The position numbers and the translations under genes were made by a program. Below are positions 26,451 to 35,847 of a stretch of DNA of 62,441 nucleotides, piece after piece; positions within the stretch are counted from its first letter, which is position 1; every line of letters begins with the position of its first letter. Location of the stretch: positions 1-62,441 of the forward strand of contig JAMLHH010000018.1 of assembly GCA_023957215.1 (NCBI GenBank), given 5' to 3'. Origin of the DNA: Chitinophagales bacterium (lineage in GTDB: Bacteria; Bacteroidota; Bacteroidia; Chitinophagales; JADIYW01). The notes under the pieces were generated by a model. It did no database searches and was not told the DNA's origin. It was given only the letters and a program-made list of their open reading frames with translations.

Positions 26451-27788
26451 TTGGATTCCGGTCAGCCTCCCTCATATAATTTTTTGTACGATGTAGCAGT
26501 TGTATCACAACTGAGTATCACCGTTGTTTATTTTTTACTATTTATCTTTACCATTTATCTTTCAGGGATGATCAGCTCCACGGAAGCTGCCATTTTCTCT
26601 CTCAATAATGAAAAGAAAAAGCTTTTAGAGAAAAGTGATTTGGCTTCGGATTTGAAAATTTTAAGGTTTTTAAGATCCCCCAATGAATTTGTTTCGACAG
26701 TAGCACTTGTCAATCTGCTACTTTTCGTCTGCCTGATTATTTGGGCCATCAAAATATATGAATCAATAGGCTGGAATACGGAAAACGTACTGATAAAATT
26801 CTCCATCATCACGGTTCTCATCGTCATCATAAAAATCAGTTTTACGGAGATGATTCCCAAATCTAAGGCCTTGAGCAACAATTTAAGGCACGCCCGAAAA
26901 TATGTGGGTATCATTTCGTTTTTCAATTTTATCCTAAAACCTTTTATCCTAATGTTGACCTTTATCACCAATCTTATCAATGGCAAACTCGACAAGTATA
27001 ACAAAGGGATTTTATCGGTAGAACTCAATCAGGCTATCGACAATATAGATGAAGATGACAAGACCGGCGATCAAATCGACGAAAAAGATATTTTAAAAGG
27101 TATCGTACAATTTGGCGATATTTCTGCTTCCCAAATCATGTGTTCAAGGATGGATGTCGTCTATGTAGATGCTTCTACAAATTTTAAAGACTTACTAAGA
27201 ACAGTCAGGGAATCCGGCTATTCGAGGATTCCGGTCTGTGTGGACAATCTCGACCATACAATAGGTATTTTGTATGCAAAAGATTTACTCAAATACTTGG
27301 ACAAAGAGCAGAACTTCGATTGGCTGTCTCTTATCAAACCCGCCTTATTTGTTCCAGAAAGCAAAAAGATAGATACCCTATTGGATGAATTTAGGGCAAA
27401 AAAGATTCATCTCGCCATTGTCGTCGATGAGTATGGTGGCGCATCCGGTTTAGTGACAATGGAAGATATTTTAGAAGAAATCATTGGAGAGATTAAAGAC
27501 GAATTTGACGATTTACATGAAATAGATTATCGGAAAATAGATGAAACCACTTTTATCTTTGAAGGAAAAACAAGTATCAACGATGTGTGCAAAGTCATGG
27601 ATACCGATTTTGATACTTTTGATGAAGAAAAAGGCGAAGCAGACAGTATTGCAGGATTGATTTTGGAAATTAAAGGCGAAATGCCCAAATTAAATGATGA
27701 AGTGACAATAGCAGGTTATACTTTTAAAGTCTTGGAAATCAATCTGACACGTATCGTAAAGGTGAAAATTACAAAAAATGAAATTTAG
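26451..27788 (+). CDS. gldE: GldE-like gliding-motility protein (CNNM + CBS + CorC domains)
   Basis: 445 residues. Order: an N-terminal CNNM/DUF21 membrane domain with about four hydrophobic segments (30-170), a CBS pair (about 215-335, IMCSRMDVVYVD... and VVDEYGGASGLVTMEDILEEIIGEI), and a CorC/HlyC transporter-associated domain (about 350-440, FIFEGKTSINDV...DSIAGLILEIKGEMP). Its position between ssb and gldD identifies it as GldE, which is linked to gliding and T9SS function. The only start that keeps the first membrane segment is the TTG at 26451. Its end overlaps gldD by 11 bases, implying coupled translation. Confidence 0.9.
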   Translation: MDSGQPPSYNFLYDVAVVSQLSITVVYFLLFIFTIYLSGMISSTEAAIFSLNNEKKKLLEKSDLASDLKILRFLRSPNEFVSTVALVNLLLFVCLIIWAIKIYESIGWNTENVLIKFSIITVLIVIIKISFTEMIPKSKALSNNLRHARKYVGIISFFNFILKPFILMLTFITNLINGKLDKYNKGILSVELNQAIDNIDEDDKTGDQIDEKDILKGIVQFGDISASQIMCSRMDVVYVDASTNFKDLLRTVRESGYSRIPVCVDNLDHTIGILYAKDLLKYLDKEQNFDWLSLIKPALFVPESKKIDTLLDEFRAKKIHLAIVVDEYGGASGLVTMEDILEEIIGEIKDEFDDLHEIDYRKIDETTFIFEGKTSINDVCKVMDTDFDTFDEEKGEADSIAGLILEIKGEMPKLNDEVTIAGYTFKVLEINLTRIVKVKITKNEI

Positions 27789-28371
27789 ACTACTTGTATT
27801 GCTTTTGCCGGTCGTAATATCTTTTACATCATGCAAACATGATTACGTACCCAAACCTAACGCTTATTTCCAGCCCGATCTACCTCAGCATAGCTACAAG
27901 GAATATGACAATCCTATTTGTCCTTGTACCTTTGACATTCCTACTTATTCGGTCGTAGAGCAGGAAAAACACTTTTTTGACGAGAAGCCCGAGCATCCTT
28001 GCTGGTTAGATGTAAGATTACCCGGTTTTAATGCCACAATCTTCCTTTCATACAAAAACATAAAAAACAGAAATGATTTTGAAAGGGTAATTGCTGACAC
28101 CTACAAACTTACTTTCAAACACAGTCAAAAAGCTGACTTCATAGACGAAGAACTGATAGAAAATCCGAAACACAATACCTTTGGCTACCAGTTTGATGTA
28201 GGAGGAGATGCCGCATCAAGTACACAGTTTTTTTTGACAGACAGTCTGCATCATTATATCAGGGGCGCACTCTATTTTCATTCTACACCCAATATAGATT
28301 CTGTATCTCCATCTTTGGACTATCTGAAAAAGGATATTGACCACCTGATTTCTTCTTTGCAGTGGAGATAG
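27778..28371 (+). CDS. gldD: Gliding motility lipoprotein GldD
   Basis: 197 residues. The signal peptide ends with the lipobox FTSC (C19). The mature protein has the GldD pattern: PKPNAYFQPDLPQHSY, CPCTFDIPTYS, PCWLDVRLPGFNATIFLSYK, KADFIDEELIENP, and STQFFLTDSLHHYIRGALYF. GldD is needed for gliding and for T9SS-dependent secretion in Flavobacterium; its mechanism is not settled. It overlaps the end of gldE, as in other gliding Bacteroidota, and closes the mutY-ssb-gldE-gldD run. Confidence 0.93.
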   Translation: MKFRLLVLLLPVVISFTSCKHDYVPKPNAYFQPDLPQHSYKEYDNPICPCTFDIPTYSVVEQEKHFFDEKPEHPCWLDVRLPGFNATIFLSYKNIKNRNDFERVIADTYKLTFKHSQKADFIDEELIENPKHNTFGYQFDVGGDAASSTQFFLTDSLHHYIRGALYFHSTPNIDSVSPSLDYLKKDIDHLISSLQWR

Positions 28372-28448
28372 AATAAAGACAGCGTCCAACTGTCCTTTAA
28401 TTTTTTATAATAAAAGATACATGATTTCATTTTAAACTCATCACCTTT

Positions 28449-28456
28449 TATCTTTG
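28449..28456 (+). promoter_or_regulatory. -7 element (TATCTTTG) before the DUF1015 gene
   Basis: Exact TAnnTTTG match. It overlaps the TTG at 28454 that would be the longest start, supporting the ATG at 28472 and a leader of about 12 nt. Confidence 0.5.
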
Positions 28457-28471
28457 GACAAAATCCGATTT

Positions 28472-29719
28472 ATGATAAAAATCCGTCCGTTTAGAGGACT
28501 TAGACCGAGATTAGATTTGACAGGAAGGATTGCATCCAAGCCTTATGATGTTTTAAATTCTAAAGAAGCACGAGAGGAATTTAAACGAGAACCTTTGACT
28601 TTTTTACAAATTGCAAAACCGGAAGCTAATTTTGACGACAATGTGGATCAATATGCCGATGAAGTCTATGAAAAAGGAAGAGAGATTTTTCAGAAATTTA
28701 TCGAGAACGGTTATTTGGTGAGAGACGAAGAGCCTTCCATGTACATTTATTCGCAAGTGATGAATGGCAGGAGACAGACAGGTTTGGTAGTCGGCTCTTC
28801 TATTGATGATTACTTTAACAATACGATAAAAAAACACGAATATACCTTGCCCAAAAAGGAAAACGACCGTATTCGTCACATGAAAACCCAGATGGCTCAA
28901 GCCGGCATGGTCTTTTTGACTTATAGAAAAGTGGATGAGATTGATGTCTTGATTGCAGATTTAACAAAAGAAGCCCCTTTGGTATCTTTTGTAGATGAAC
29001 TCAATGTCACACACGAGCTATGGAAAATCAGCGACACTGCTATTTTAAATGAGCTTCAAAAACTTTTTGCTGCCAAGGTGAAATATTCCTATATTGCCGA
29101 CGGACATCATCGCTCTGCGGCATCCGCCAAAGTGGGACAACAAATCCGAGATGAAAAAGGCAATTATACAGGTGATGAACCATTTAACTTTTTCCTTTCT
29201 TGTCTTTTCCCTTCTAATCAATTACAAATCATGGATTACAATAGAGTGGTGACAGATTTGAATGGGTTGAGTGAAAAAGATTTTATCGAAGCACTTCAGA
29301 ATGATTTTGAAATCGAAGAAAAAGTATCAGCATATAAGCCACAGGATTTACATGAGTTTAGCATGTACTTAGGTGGTAAGTGGTATCAACTCAAAGCAAA
29401 ACCACACACTTATGATGATAGCGATCCGATAAAATCTTTAGATGTTACTGTTTTGAGTGAATCCGTATTGGATAAAGTATTGGGAATAAAAAATCAAAAG
29501 ACCGACAGCAGAATTGATTTTGTAGGTGGCATCAGGGGTCTGGATGAGCTCAGCAAAAGAGTAGATAGCGGAGAGATGAAGGTCGCTTTTGCATTTTATC
29601 CCGTAACGCTCAATCAATTGATGGACATTGCAGACAATGATATGATCATGCCACCCAAGTCCACTTGGTTTGAACCTAAATTGAAGTCCGGCTTGGTGAT
29701 AAATTTATTAGAAGACTAA
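28472..29719 (+). CDS. DUF1015 family protein
   Basis: 415 residues from ATG 28472, reading MIKIRPFRGLRPRL, the normal family start. Characteristic stretches are ASKPYDVLNSKEAREE, the YIADGHHRSAASAKVG block with a DGHHR motif (which resembles a nucleotide-hydrolase or HTH-linked active site), and the C-terminal FAFYPVTLNQLMDIADNDMIMPPKSTWFEPK. The family is widespread, often near serine biosynthesis genes, but its biochemical function is not established. Here it is a single transcription unit between gldD and a serine hydrolase gene. Confidence 0.9.
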   Translation: MIKIRPFRGLRPRLDLTGRIASKPYDVLNSKEAREEFKREPLTFLQIAKPEANFDDNVDQYADEVYEKGREIFQKFIENGYLVRDEEPSMYIYSQVMNGRRQTGLVVGSSIDDYFNNTIKKHEYTLPKKENDRIRHMKTQMAQAGMVFLTYRKVDEIDVLIADLTKEAPLVSFVDELNVTHELWKISDTAILNELQKLFAAKVKYSYIADGHHRSAASAKVGQQIRDEKGNYTGDEPFNFFLSCLFPSNQLQIMDYNRVVTDLNGLSEKDFIEALQNDFEIEEKVSAYKPQDLHEFSMYLGGKWYQLKAKPHTYDDSDPIKSLDVTVLSESVLDKVLGIKNQKTDSRIDFVGGIRGLDELSKRVDSGEMKVAFAFYPVTLNQLMDIADNDMIMPPKSTWFEPKLKSGLVINLLED

Positions 29720-29829
29720 AAAGTCTTTCTATTAAGCTAAAAATTTTTAAAATAAAGACTTATCCACAACCGTTGATATAAAATAGTTTGATAAATTTTT
29801 AATTCTGATTTATTTTGAAGTTGAGCCTT

Positions 29830-31221
29830 ATGAAGTATTATTTATCCATCCTGTTATTAATCGTCAGCGGCATATTTTTACACGCCTGCGCTGAATCACC
29901 TGATGTAGAAAAGGTCCAAGATGGCATATCGGATCAGCATATCAGATTTGCGGTTGATCAGATTGACAATTATTATTCCGATCAGTACCAAAGAGGTAAA
30001 TTTAACGGGAACATACTGATTGCATATAAAGGAGAAATTATCTATCAGAAATCAATGGGTTGGGCTGTAAAAAGTAGTGGAGAAAAACTGGTCAATGACT
30101 CCAAATTTCAATTGGCATCAACCAGTAAACCTTTCACTGCAACCGCCATTCTCCTCCTTTACGAAAAAGGCAAAATAGGCTTGGATGATGACATAAGAAA
30201 ATATATTTCCAATTTCCCTTACAAAGGTATCACTGTCAGACTACTTCTTTCACACCAGTCAGGGCTTCCCGATTATACCGACTATAAAAAGTACTTCAAA
30301 AAAAAATATATCGATAATCAGGATGTTATAGATATGTTTGTCAAATACAGACCCAAAATACAGAGCAGTCCCAATACAAAATTCAAGTACAATAATTCCA
30401 ATTACGTGGTATTGGCTTTATTAGTAGAAAAAATTAGCGAACTGTCTTTCTCGGATTTTGTAGAAGAAAATATTTTTAAGCCTTTGGGAATGAAAAACAC
30501 TTGGGCGTGGCATCCGACGCAAGCGAAGAAAGAGCATCAAACATACGGATACGAAGGTAATTGGGTACTCAGACAGCCCGATTTATTTGATGGAGCGTTG
30601 GGTGACAAAGGAATCTACTCTACAACCGAAGATTTATTAAAATGGGATCAATCATGGTATAATCATACCTTATTAAAACCTTCTACCATCAAGATGGCAT
30701 ATACACCACAAACCGATAATAGCGATGGAAACAACTATGGTTTGGGTTGGAGAATGAAAACATTGGAAGACGGTAAAAGATTGATATATCACAATGGTTG
30801 GTGGCACGATTACAACTTGGTTTTCAAGAGATTTGTTGATGATAGTGTGACCATCATTATTTTATCCAACAAATTAAATATGGAAGTGTATCATACTGAT
30901 TTTGTCGAAAACGTTTTATTAGGCCCGCGCAATCCTGATGAAGAAATTTTACCTGAAAAAAATTATTTCGCCGAAAGGAAAAAGATAGACAATCCTCAAC
31001 CTTTTACCAATGTCAAAGATGATAATGAGTTCAGCACATTGGAAGAAATCAAAAATAGCGTTTCACAATCCATCGCCCAATCCAAATACTATATCGTGAA
31101 ACGAGGTGATACCTTATACAATATTGCCACGAGGATGAATATCACTGTCGATATGCTCAAAAATCTAAACAAACTAAAAACAGCAACTATTTTTTTAGGA
31201 CAACGCTTAATTGTGAATTAG
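29830..31221 (+). CDS. Lipoprotein serine hydrolase (beta-lactamase/class C PBP fold) with C-terminal LysM
   Basis: 463 residues from ATG 29830; the TTG at 29815 only adds five residues. It has a lipobox FLHAC (C20), then a beta-lactamase-fold domain with S97-T-S-K100 as the SxxK motif, YNNSNY (187-192) as the YxN element and HNGWWHDYN as the third active-site motif. A charged linker (~390-420) leads to a LysM domain at the end (YYIVKRGDTLYNIATRMNIT...LGQRLIVN), which binds peptidoglycan. Likely role: an envelope D-amino-acid peptidase or esterase held on the wall. The gene is followed 19 bases later by a paralogue lacking LysM. Confidence 0.88.
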   Translation: MKYYLSILLLIVSGIFLHACAESPDVEKVQDGISDQHIRFAVDQIDNYYSDQYQRGKFNGNILIAYKGEIIYQKSMGWAVKSSGEKLVNDSKFQLASTSKPFTATAILLLYEKGKIGLDDDIRKYISNFPYKGITVRLLLSHQSGLPDYTDYKKYFKKKYIDNQDVIDMFVKYRPKIQSSPNTKFKYNNSNYVVLALLVEKISELSFSDFVEENIFKPLGMKNTWAWHPTQAKKEHQTYGYEGNWVLRQPDLFDGALGDKGIYSTTEDLLKWDQSWYNHTLLKPSTIKMAYTPQTDNSDGNNYGLGWRMKTLEDGKRLIYHNGWWHDYNLVFKRFVDDSVTIIILSNKLNMEVYHTDFVENVLLGPRNPDEEILPEKNYFAERKKIDNPQPFTNVKDDNEFSTLEEIKNSVSQSIAQSKYYIVKRGDTLYNIATRMNITVDMLKNLNKLKTATIFLGQRLIVN

Positions 31222-31240
31222 TGAAACAAGTACCGGCGTA

Positions 31241-32383
31241 GTGAGGAAATTCCATTTTATTTTATTTTTCATTCTTTTATTTAGTAGTTGTAAAAATCAA
31301 GAGCCTTCACCTGTTTTAAACTATTTCAAATCTTACCAGAAACCTACTGTTGAAGAGGTACTCGACGAATCTGCCGAGACCATCGAAAACTGGCGAAGTG
31401 AATTAGATAAGTATTTTAGCAACAAGCATTTTAATGGAAATGTATTGGTAGCCAAAAAAGGGGCAATCATCTATGAAGCTTCCTTTGGCGTTGAAAATAT
31501 AGCCGCCGATGACAGTCTGACCAATCAGTCCCTTTTTCAGATAGCCTCTATCAGCAAGACATTTACAGCAATGGCGGTAATGCTATTGGTAGAAGACGGA
31601 AGACTTCATTTAGATCAAACCATAGAAGAGTTTTTTCCTGATTTCCCTTACAAAGGAGTAAGAATCAAAGACCTATTGTCCCATCGATCCGGTCTGCCCA
31701 ACTATTTATATACGACAGAAAAGGTTTGGAATGAAGATAGTTTAAAGGACAACAAGGAGCTTTTGAATTATCTCATTCAGTACCAACCTCAAATACATCA
31801 TCTTCCCAATAGGAAATTTGAATATAACAATACCAATTTTGCATTACTGCCTTTAATCATCGAACAAGTTTCAGGCATGCCTTTTGAAGATTTTATGAAA
31901 AGGAGAATTTTTATTCCTTTGAATATGAATCATACTTTTATCTTTTCAAAACACCACCCGACACTGCCTTCATCACATCTTACCACCGGATATCAATATA
32001 GAAACAGACCTGATAAAATAATGCCTACTGACGGTATAGATGGAGATAAAAATATTTTTACCACCACGGAAGATTTGTTGAAATGGGAAAGAGCCAATAG
32101 GTATGCAGGATTTTTTAAGCAATCTACTTTGGATAGCGTGGTAGTAGAAAGAAGTAATGAACACCCCGGCATAAAAAATTATGGCTATGGCTGGCGTTTA
32201 GTGGATGAAGCTGGTGTAGGCACTGTGGTTTTCCACAATGGCTGGTGGCACGGATACACCGGTACTTTTAGAATGTTTCCCGATGAGATTTGTGTGATTG
32301 TTTTATCTAATTTTGGAGATAAGAGTGTATATGACGTAAATCCGGTTTGGGATATTTTACAGCATCAGGTTAGTGACGACTAG
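31241..32383 (+). CDS. Lipoprotein serine hydrolase (beta-lactamase/class C PBP fold), paralogue of previous gene
   Basis: 380 residues starting at GTG 31241 with a lipobox LFSSC (C17). Active-site motifs are S103-I-S-K106, YNNTNF and HNGWWHGYTG. Much of the core parallels the preceding protein (for example DFPYKGVRIKDLLSHRSGLPNY against NFPYKGITVRLLLSHQSGLPDY), so the pair came from tandem duplication. This copy ends just after the catalytic domain and has no LysM. The 19-base gap indicates one operon. Substrate is unknown; peptidoglycan peptides or small esters are plausible. Confidence 0.87.
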   Translation: MRKFHFILFFILLFSSCKNQEPSPVLNYFKSYQKPTVEEVLDESAETIENWRSELDKYFSNKHFNGNVLVAKKGAIIYEASFGVENIAADDSLTNQSLFQIASISKTFTAMAVMLLVEDGRLHLDQTIEEFFPDFPYKGVRIKDLLSHRSGLPNYLYTTEKVWNEDSLKDNKELLNYLIQYQPQIHHLPNRKFEYNNTNFALLPLIIEQVSGMPFEDFMKRRIFIPLNMNHTFIFSKHHPTLPSSHLTTGYQYRNRPDKIMPTDGIDGDKNIFTTTEDLLKWERANRYAGFFKQSTLDSVVVERSNEHPGIKNYGYGWRLVDEAGVGTVVFHNGWWHGYTGTFRMFPDEICVIVLSNFGDKSVYDVNPVWDILQHQVSDD

Positions 32384-32497
32384 TCAAATCATCTTTGATT
32401 ATCTTTTTTGTTAATTTTATATTTTTCATAAGAAATATTTGATTAACTTTCAATTTATAATATAATAATATATTATATTCGTATTAAATTCTTTAAT

Positions 32498-34396
32498 ATG
32501 AAAACTCTCAAACTCTTACTTCTCTTATTTATCCACTTTTCCGTATTAAATACAACAAACGCTCAACAACTTGAAGTATTCATTACCCCCGCTGATTTAG
32601 GTCTTGATGAATCTTCGAGTATTGATTATATAGAAAATATAGATTCTCAATATTTAGGTCTAATCGTAAATAATGATGGCAAGAATAGTAACTATCTATA
32701 TGACATAAATACAAAAACAAGTGTTAGTCTGAATTATACTGATAAAAATGGCAGTCATTTTTATGGTCAAAATTATTATGATTTATACACTCACAACTAT
32801 AGAGATCTCAAACACTTTTATAAAGATGGAGATTGGGTGTACACCTTTGTGACTAAGGATGATATAAGCGGTATAGAAAACTTGATGATTGGTACAAATA
32901 TTCAAACAAAAGCACAAAAGATTATATTTGAAGATTGGGCACAAATGACCTTTCGTTTTTGGATAATAGTGGATGGAAAGGGATTTGTATGGGAAGTAGA
33001 AAACAACACAGCCAATAAAGTGTATATTTTTGACAACTCTTCATTACAGACAATTTGGGGAGAAGATACGTATTGGCCAACCAACTATCCAATAGCTTCA
33101 ACAAGCCCTTTTGTTTATAAAAATAGAATCTATTTTTTTGACAATACAGCACTATACTCTATCGAGACAAACAGTTTAAATATTGACAAGCTCATTAACA
33201 ATCTAAATGATTATAGCGAATATACAGAAGACCATATCACTATCCCTACTCAATTCTATGTGTTTAATGATGAAGTTTATTTTGTACTAAATGATGTCGG
33301 GATACTTCTCGAACTATATGACCAAACTATTTTTGGTGAAGTACCCGGAGCTTCTAAAATATGGAAGACTGATGGGACAAAAGAAAACACAATCTTGCTT
33401 CAGTCTATTCCCAATGGTGAACTATCCAATTTCTATAGCAGTAATCTCAGTCTATTCACTATAGACAATCAGTTATATAGAATCGGAAGTCTAGATGATG
33501 ATTTGAATGTTTCAATACACAAGATCAATAATTCATCTAACAACTTGCTAGGGTCTATTGACATTGAGCCTTTATCATGGTTTACAACAGGTACTTATGC
33601 ATCAGGGACAAACATGTCCTTAGGTATCGCTCCTTTACTGTTTAAAGAAAACACGATTAGCAAGACAGTATATTTAAACGATAAAGATTGGTTGCCGGTT
33701 ATTCAGGCAAACTCTGTTCCATTTCAAAATATATTTAGAGTAGGTTTCCTTAACATTGAAAATGATAAAATTAATTTCTCTAACGAAAATCTTATTTTTA
33801 ATTCTTATGAGATTTTCGGTGGTAATGAGATTGTTCTAAACAGCATACAAATACTACAAACAGATCAAGATAAAATCGGTATCTTACTAAGAGGAGATGA
33901 CTTAGACGACAGATCTTATGACATTCCTTTCAAATCATATTTAAGTTATTACGAAATCAGTGATTTGAATCAGCCTCCCAATCAAATATTCCAAATTGAG
34001 TCTGATTTCTCTTATGATTTAGATGAGGAAATTTTATTTAGCACTCAAATAAACAATGACATTTACTTTACTTTTAAAGATACCACTCAAAATAAAAGTG
34101 GCGTTGTTTGGAAATTGAGTAATAATAGCGTTTCTACTTCTATAGCCAATTCAAAAGCTAACCAAAATTCAATCAGTACATATCCTAATCCAAGTCAAAA
34201 TATAATAAAGCTCATATCAACTGAAAAACTAAATGGGAATATCCATATCATGAGTTTAGATGGCAGAACGATAACTACTTATAAAATCAATAATTATTTT
34301 AAAGATATAAACATTTCAAAATTAAATGCCGGTTCATACATCCTACTCTTTGAAGACGGGCAAACTCAAAAAGCCACTCACTTCATCAAACAGTAA
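32498..34396 (+). CDS. Secreted T9SS protein with beta-propeller-like body
   Basis: 632 residues. Signal peptide 1-23 (LLLLFIHFSVLNTTNA). The body is rich in strands with phrases such as TKTSVSLNYTDKNGSHFY, YKNRIYFFDNTALYSIE and KIWKTDGTKENT; WKTDGT repeats are typical of Bacteroidota ELWxxDGT-type propellers. From ~560 a T9SS type A sorting domain follows (STYPNPSQNIIKLIS ... NISKLNAGSYILLFEDGQT). It should be exported by the Sec system and then delivered to the surface by T9SS. No enzyme motif was seen. A TATATTCG element at 32474 is one base off the promoter consensus. Confidence 0.8.
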   Translation: MKTLKLLLLLFIHFSVLNTTNAQQLEVFITPADLGLDESSSIDYIENIDSQYLGLIVNNDGKNSNYLYDINTKTSVSLNYTDKNGSHFYGQNYYDLYTHNYRDLKHFYKDGDWVYTFVTKDDISGIENLMIGTNIQTKAQKIIFEDWAQMTFRFWIIVDGKGFVWEVENNTANKVYIFDNSSLQTIWGEDTYWPTNYPIASTSPFVYKNRIYFFDNTALYSIETNSLNIDKLINNLNDYSEYTEDHITIPTQFYVFNDEVYFVLNDVGILLELYDQTIFGEVPGASKIWKTDGTKENTILLQSIPNGELSNFYSSNLSLFTIDNQLYRIGSLDDDLNVSIHKINNSSNNLLGSIDIEPLSWFTTGTYASGTNMSLGIAPLLFKENTISKTVYLNDKDWLPVIQANSVPFQNIFRVGFLNIENDKINFSNENLIFNSYEIFGGNEIVLNSIQILQTDQDKIGILLRGDDLDDRSYDIPFKSYLSYYEISDLNQPPNQIFQIESDFSYDLDEEILFSTQINNDIYFTFKDTTQNKSGVVWKLSNNSVSTSIANSKANQNSISTYPNPSQNIIKLISTEKLNGNIHIMSLDGRTITTYKINNYFKDINISKLNAGSYILLFEDGQTQKATHFIKQ

Positions 34397-34419
34397 AGTG
34401 TATAGCGCTTATAAGTTTT

Positions 34420-35406
34420 TTAATTATTTGTCTTTACTACCCTAAAACTCATTGTCATCATATTGGTATCTAATTTTTTAACCTTTTCAGTTTCCAAAAA
34501 CTTTGAGGAATATACAATAAGAGGTTCGGTATCAATCTGAAATTTCTCTTTCTTCGCTATCTCTTTTGCTTTTTTTATCCCCAAAGATTTCATTTTAGAA
34601 CCGCCCAAAAATCTAATCTGCATATATCTCCCATCATAATTGATATGATTTTGAGTTACTTTTTCATTTTCGCCCAAAGTACCGAGAAAAATAAATTCTG
34701 CACTGTCGTTTTCTATTTTGCCCGCTTGCTGATAGACATAGACTGATGCTTCTCTGTTATATATACGTTTCACATTTTTTTCTATATCTTTAAAATAATA
34801 GAAGGCAACCGAATCTATATTATCTACACGACATCTGTCTTTGATGACATAATTGATAACACCTTTTGAATCTAACAAATAATAGGAATCCGAAATCCAG
34901 CCGGCAAACAGTTCACTATTAAAAAAATACTGAGATAGGTTATTCAAGTTAGTCCGAATATCTCTAATCAACCATCTTTCAACAAAAAAATAAAAATATC
35001 TCCGAAGATAAGAATGGAGTCTGATAGTAGATTTCCATTCGACAAAGGTATGCTGGTCTTTTATTTCTAAATGAATGTTTGTATAAATGGTATCGGCATG
35101 GCTCATCGGCAAACTAAAGGAGGCCATTTTATCATTTGACTTCTCTTTTACAATTTTTCCTTTCGTCGTAAAATCAAAAAAACGAGACCATTTGATTGTA
35201 TAAGTACTATCATCATTATTATCTCTATGCCATACACTCCAGTTTTTCCAATTGGATAAATCTTCAAATTGAACATCCACATCTCCCATCTTGCCATAAA
35301 GTTCTTTTTGTTCGGTGATAGTCACTTGTTTGGGTAATAATGAAGTGGTCAGTACCAAACTACCGAAAATAATCACAACGATGAAATAAGATGTCCATTT
35401 TTTCAA
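34420..35406 (-). CDS. Membrane-anchored SRPBCC / GyrI-like protein
   Basis: About 328 residues. An N-terminal hydrophobic segment (SYFIVVIIFGSLVLTTSLL) precedes an SRPBCC-like ligand-binding domain (about 30-150: FEDLSNWKNWSVWHRDNNDD..., HTFVEWKSTIRLHSYLRRYFYFF), then a second domain (about 170-328) of the GyrI/effector-binding type (EKVTQNHINYDGRYMQIRF..., EPLIVYSS). No ATG precedes the membrane segment. A TTG at 35406 reads MKKWTSYF and overlaps the MazG-like stop as TTGA, suggesting coupled translation; TTG 35433 is the other choice. Function unknown; it may sense a small hydrophobic ligand. Confidence 0.65.
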   Translation of the reverse strand: MKKWTSYFIVVIIFGSLVLTTSLLPKQVTITEQKELYGKMGDVDVQFEDLSNWKNWSVWHRDNNDDSTYTIKWSRFFDFTTKGKIVKEKSNDKMASFSLPMSHADTIYTNIHLEIKDQHTFVEWKSTIRLHSYLRRYFYFFVERWLIRDIRTNLNNLSQYFFNSELFAGWISDSYYLLDSKGVINYVIKDRCRVDNIDSVAFYYFKDIEKNVKRIYNREASVYVYQQAGKIENDSAEFIFLGTLGENEKVTQNHINYDGRYMQIRFLGGSKMKSLGIKKAKEIAKKEKFQIDTEPLIVYSSKFLETEKVKKLDTNMMTMSFRVVKTNN

Positions 35407-35735
35407 CTGCCTGTAATTTTGGAATTTTGCCAATGTCGGTTTTTATCGCGCTGTGTCTTTTTAAAGAGATTGTTCTCCAATGCTTCCGTCAGGTTGATTC
35501 CTGTCTGATTAGCAATACAGATTAGTACAAAAAGTACATCAGCTATTTCATCACCGAGTTCATGGGATTTATCACTTTCTTTAAAAGATTGCTCGCCGTA
35601 CATTCTCGCCATCAATCTGGCCACTTCTCCCACTTCTTCGGTCAGGATAGCCATATTTGTCAGCTCATTAAAATATCTGACACCATTTTCTTTTATCCAT
35701 TTATCGACAATATTTTGAGCTTCTTCAATGGTCAT
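35403..35735 (-). CDS. MazG-like nucleotide pyrophosphohydrolase
   Basis: 110 residues from ATG 35735; an upstream TTG at 35762 adds nine residues without support. The single MazG-type four-helix domain shows the metal-binding pattern EEVGEVARLMARMYGE followed by ELGDEIADVLFVLICIANQTGINLTEAL (ExxE...ExxD). These cytoplasmic enzymes hydrolyse non-canonical or excess NTPs to monophosphates. It overlaps the next minus-strand gene by a TTGA junction. No toxin partner is nearby, so a housekeeping role is more likely than a toxin-antitoxin role. Confidence 0.87.
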   Translation of the reverse strand: MTIEEAQNIVDKWIKENGVRYFNELTNMAILTEEVGEVARLMARMYGEQSFKESDKSHELGDEIADVLFVLICIANQTGINLTEALENNLFKKTQRDKNRHWQNSKITGS

Positions 35736-35833
35736 ATCTTTATTTTTATCCAAATTTGGCAATATAATATTATTTTAGCTCTATTAATTGAATGATAAAT
35801 ACTTAGAAGATATCAAAGAGTTAAAATAATATC

Positions 35834-35841
35834 TACTTTTG
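35834..35841 (+). promoter_or_regulatory. -7 element (TACTTTTG) almost touching the start codon
   Basis: Exact TAnnTTTG match ending 6 bases before ATG 35848, implying a leader of about 3 nt or a leaderless mRNA. It overlaps the TTG at 35839, arguing against that start. Confidence 0.45.
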
Positions 35842-35847
35842 ACGAAT

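Noticed and set aside
35403..35735. MazG-like gene as an antitoxin of a toxin-antitoxin system
   Set aside because: The protein is a MazG nucleotide pyrophosphohydrolase, unrelated to MazE/MazF, and its partner gene encodes an SRPBCC-type protein.
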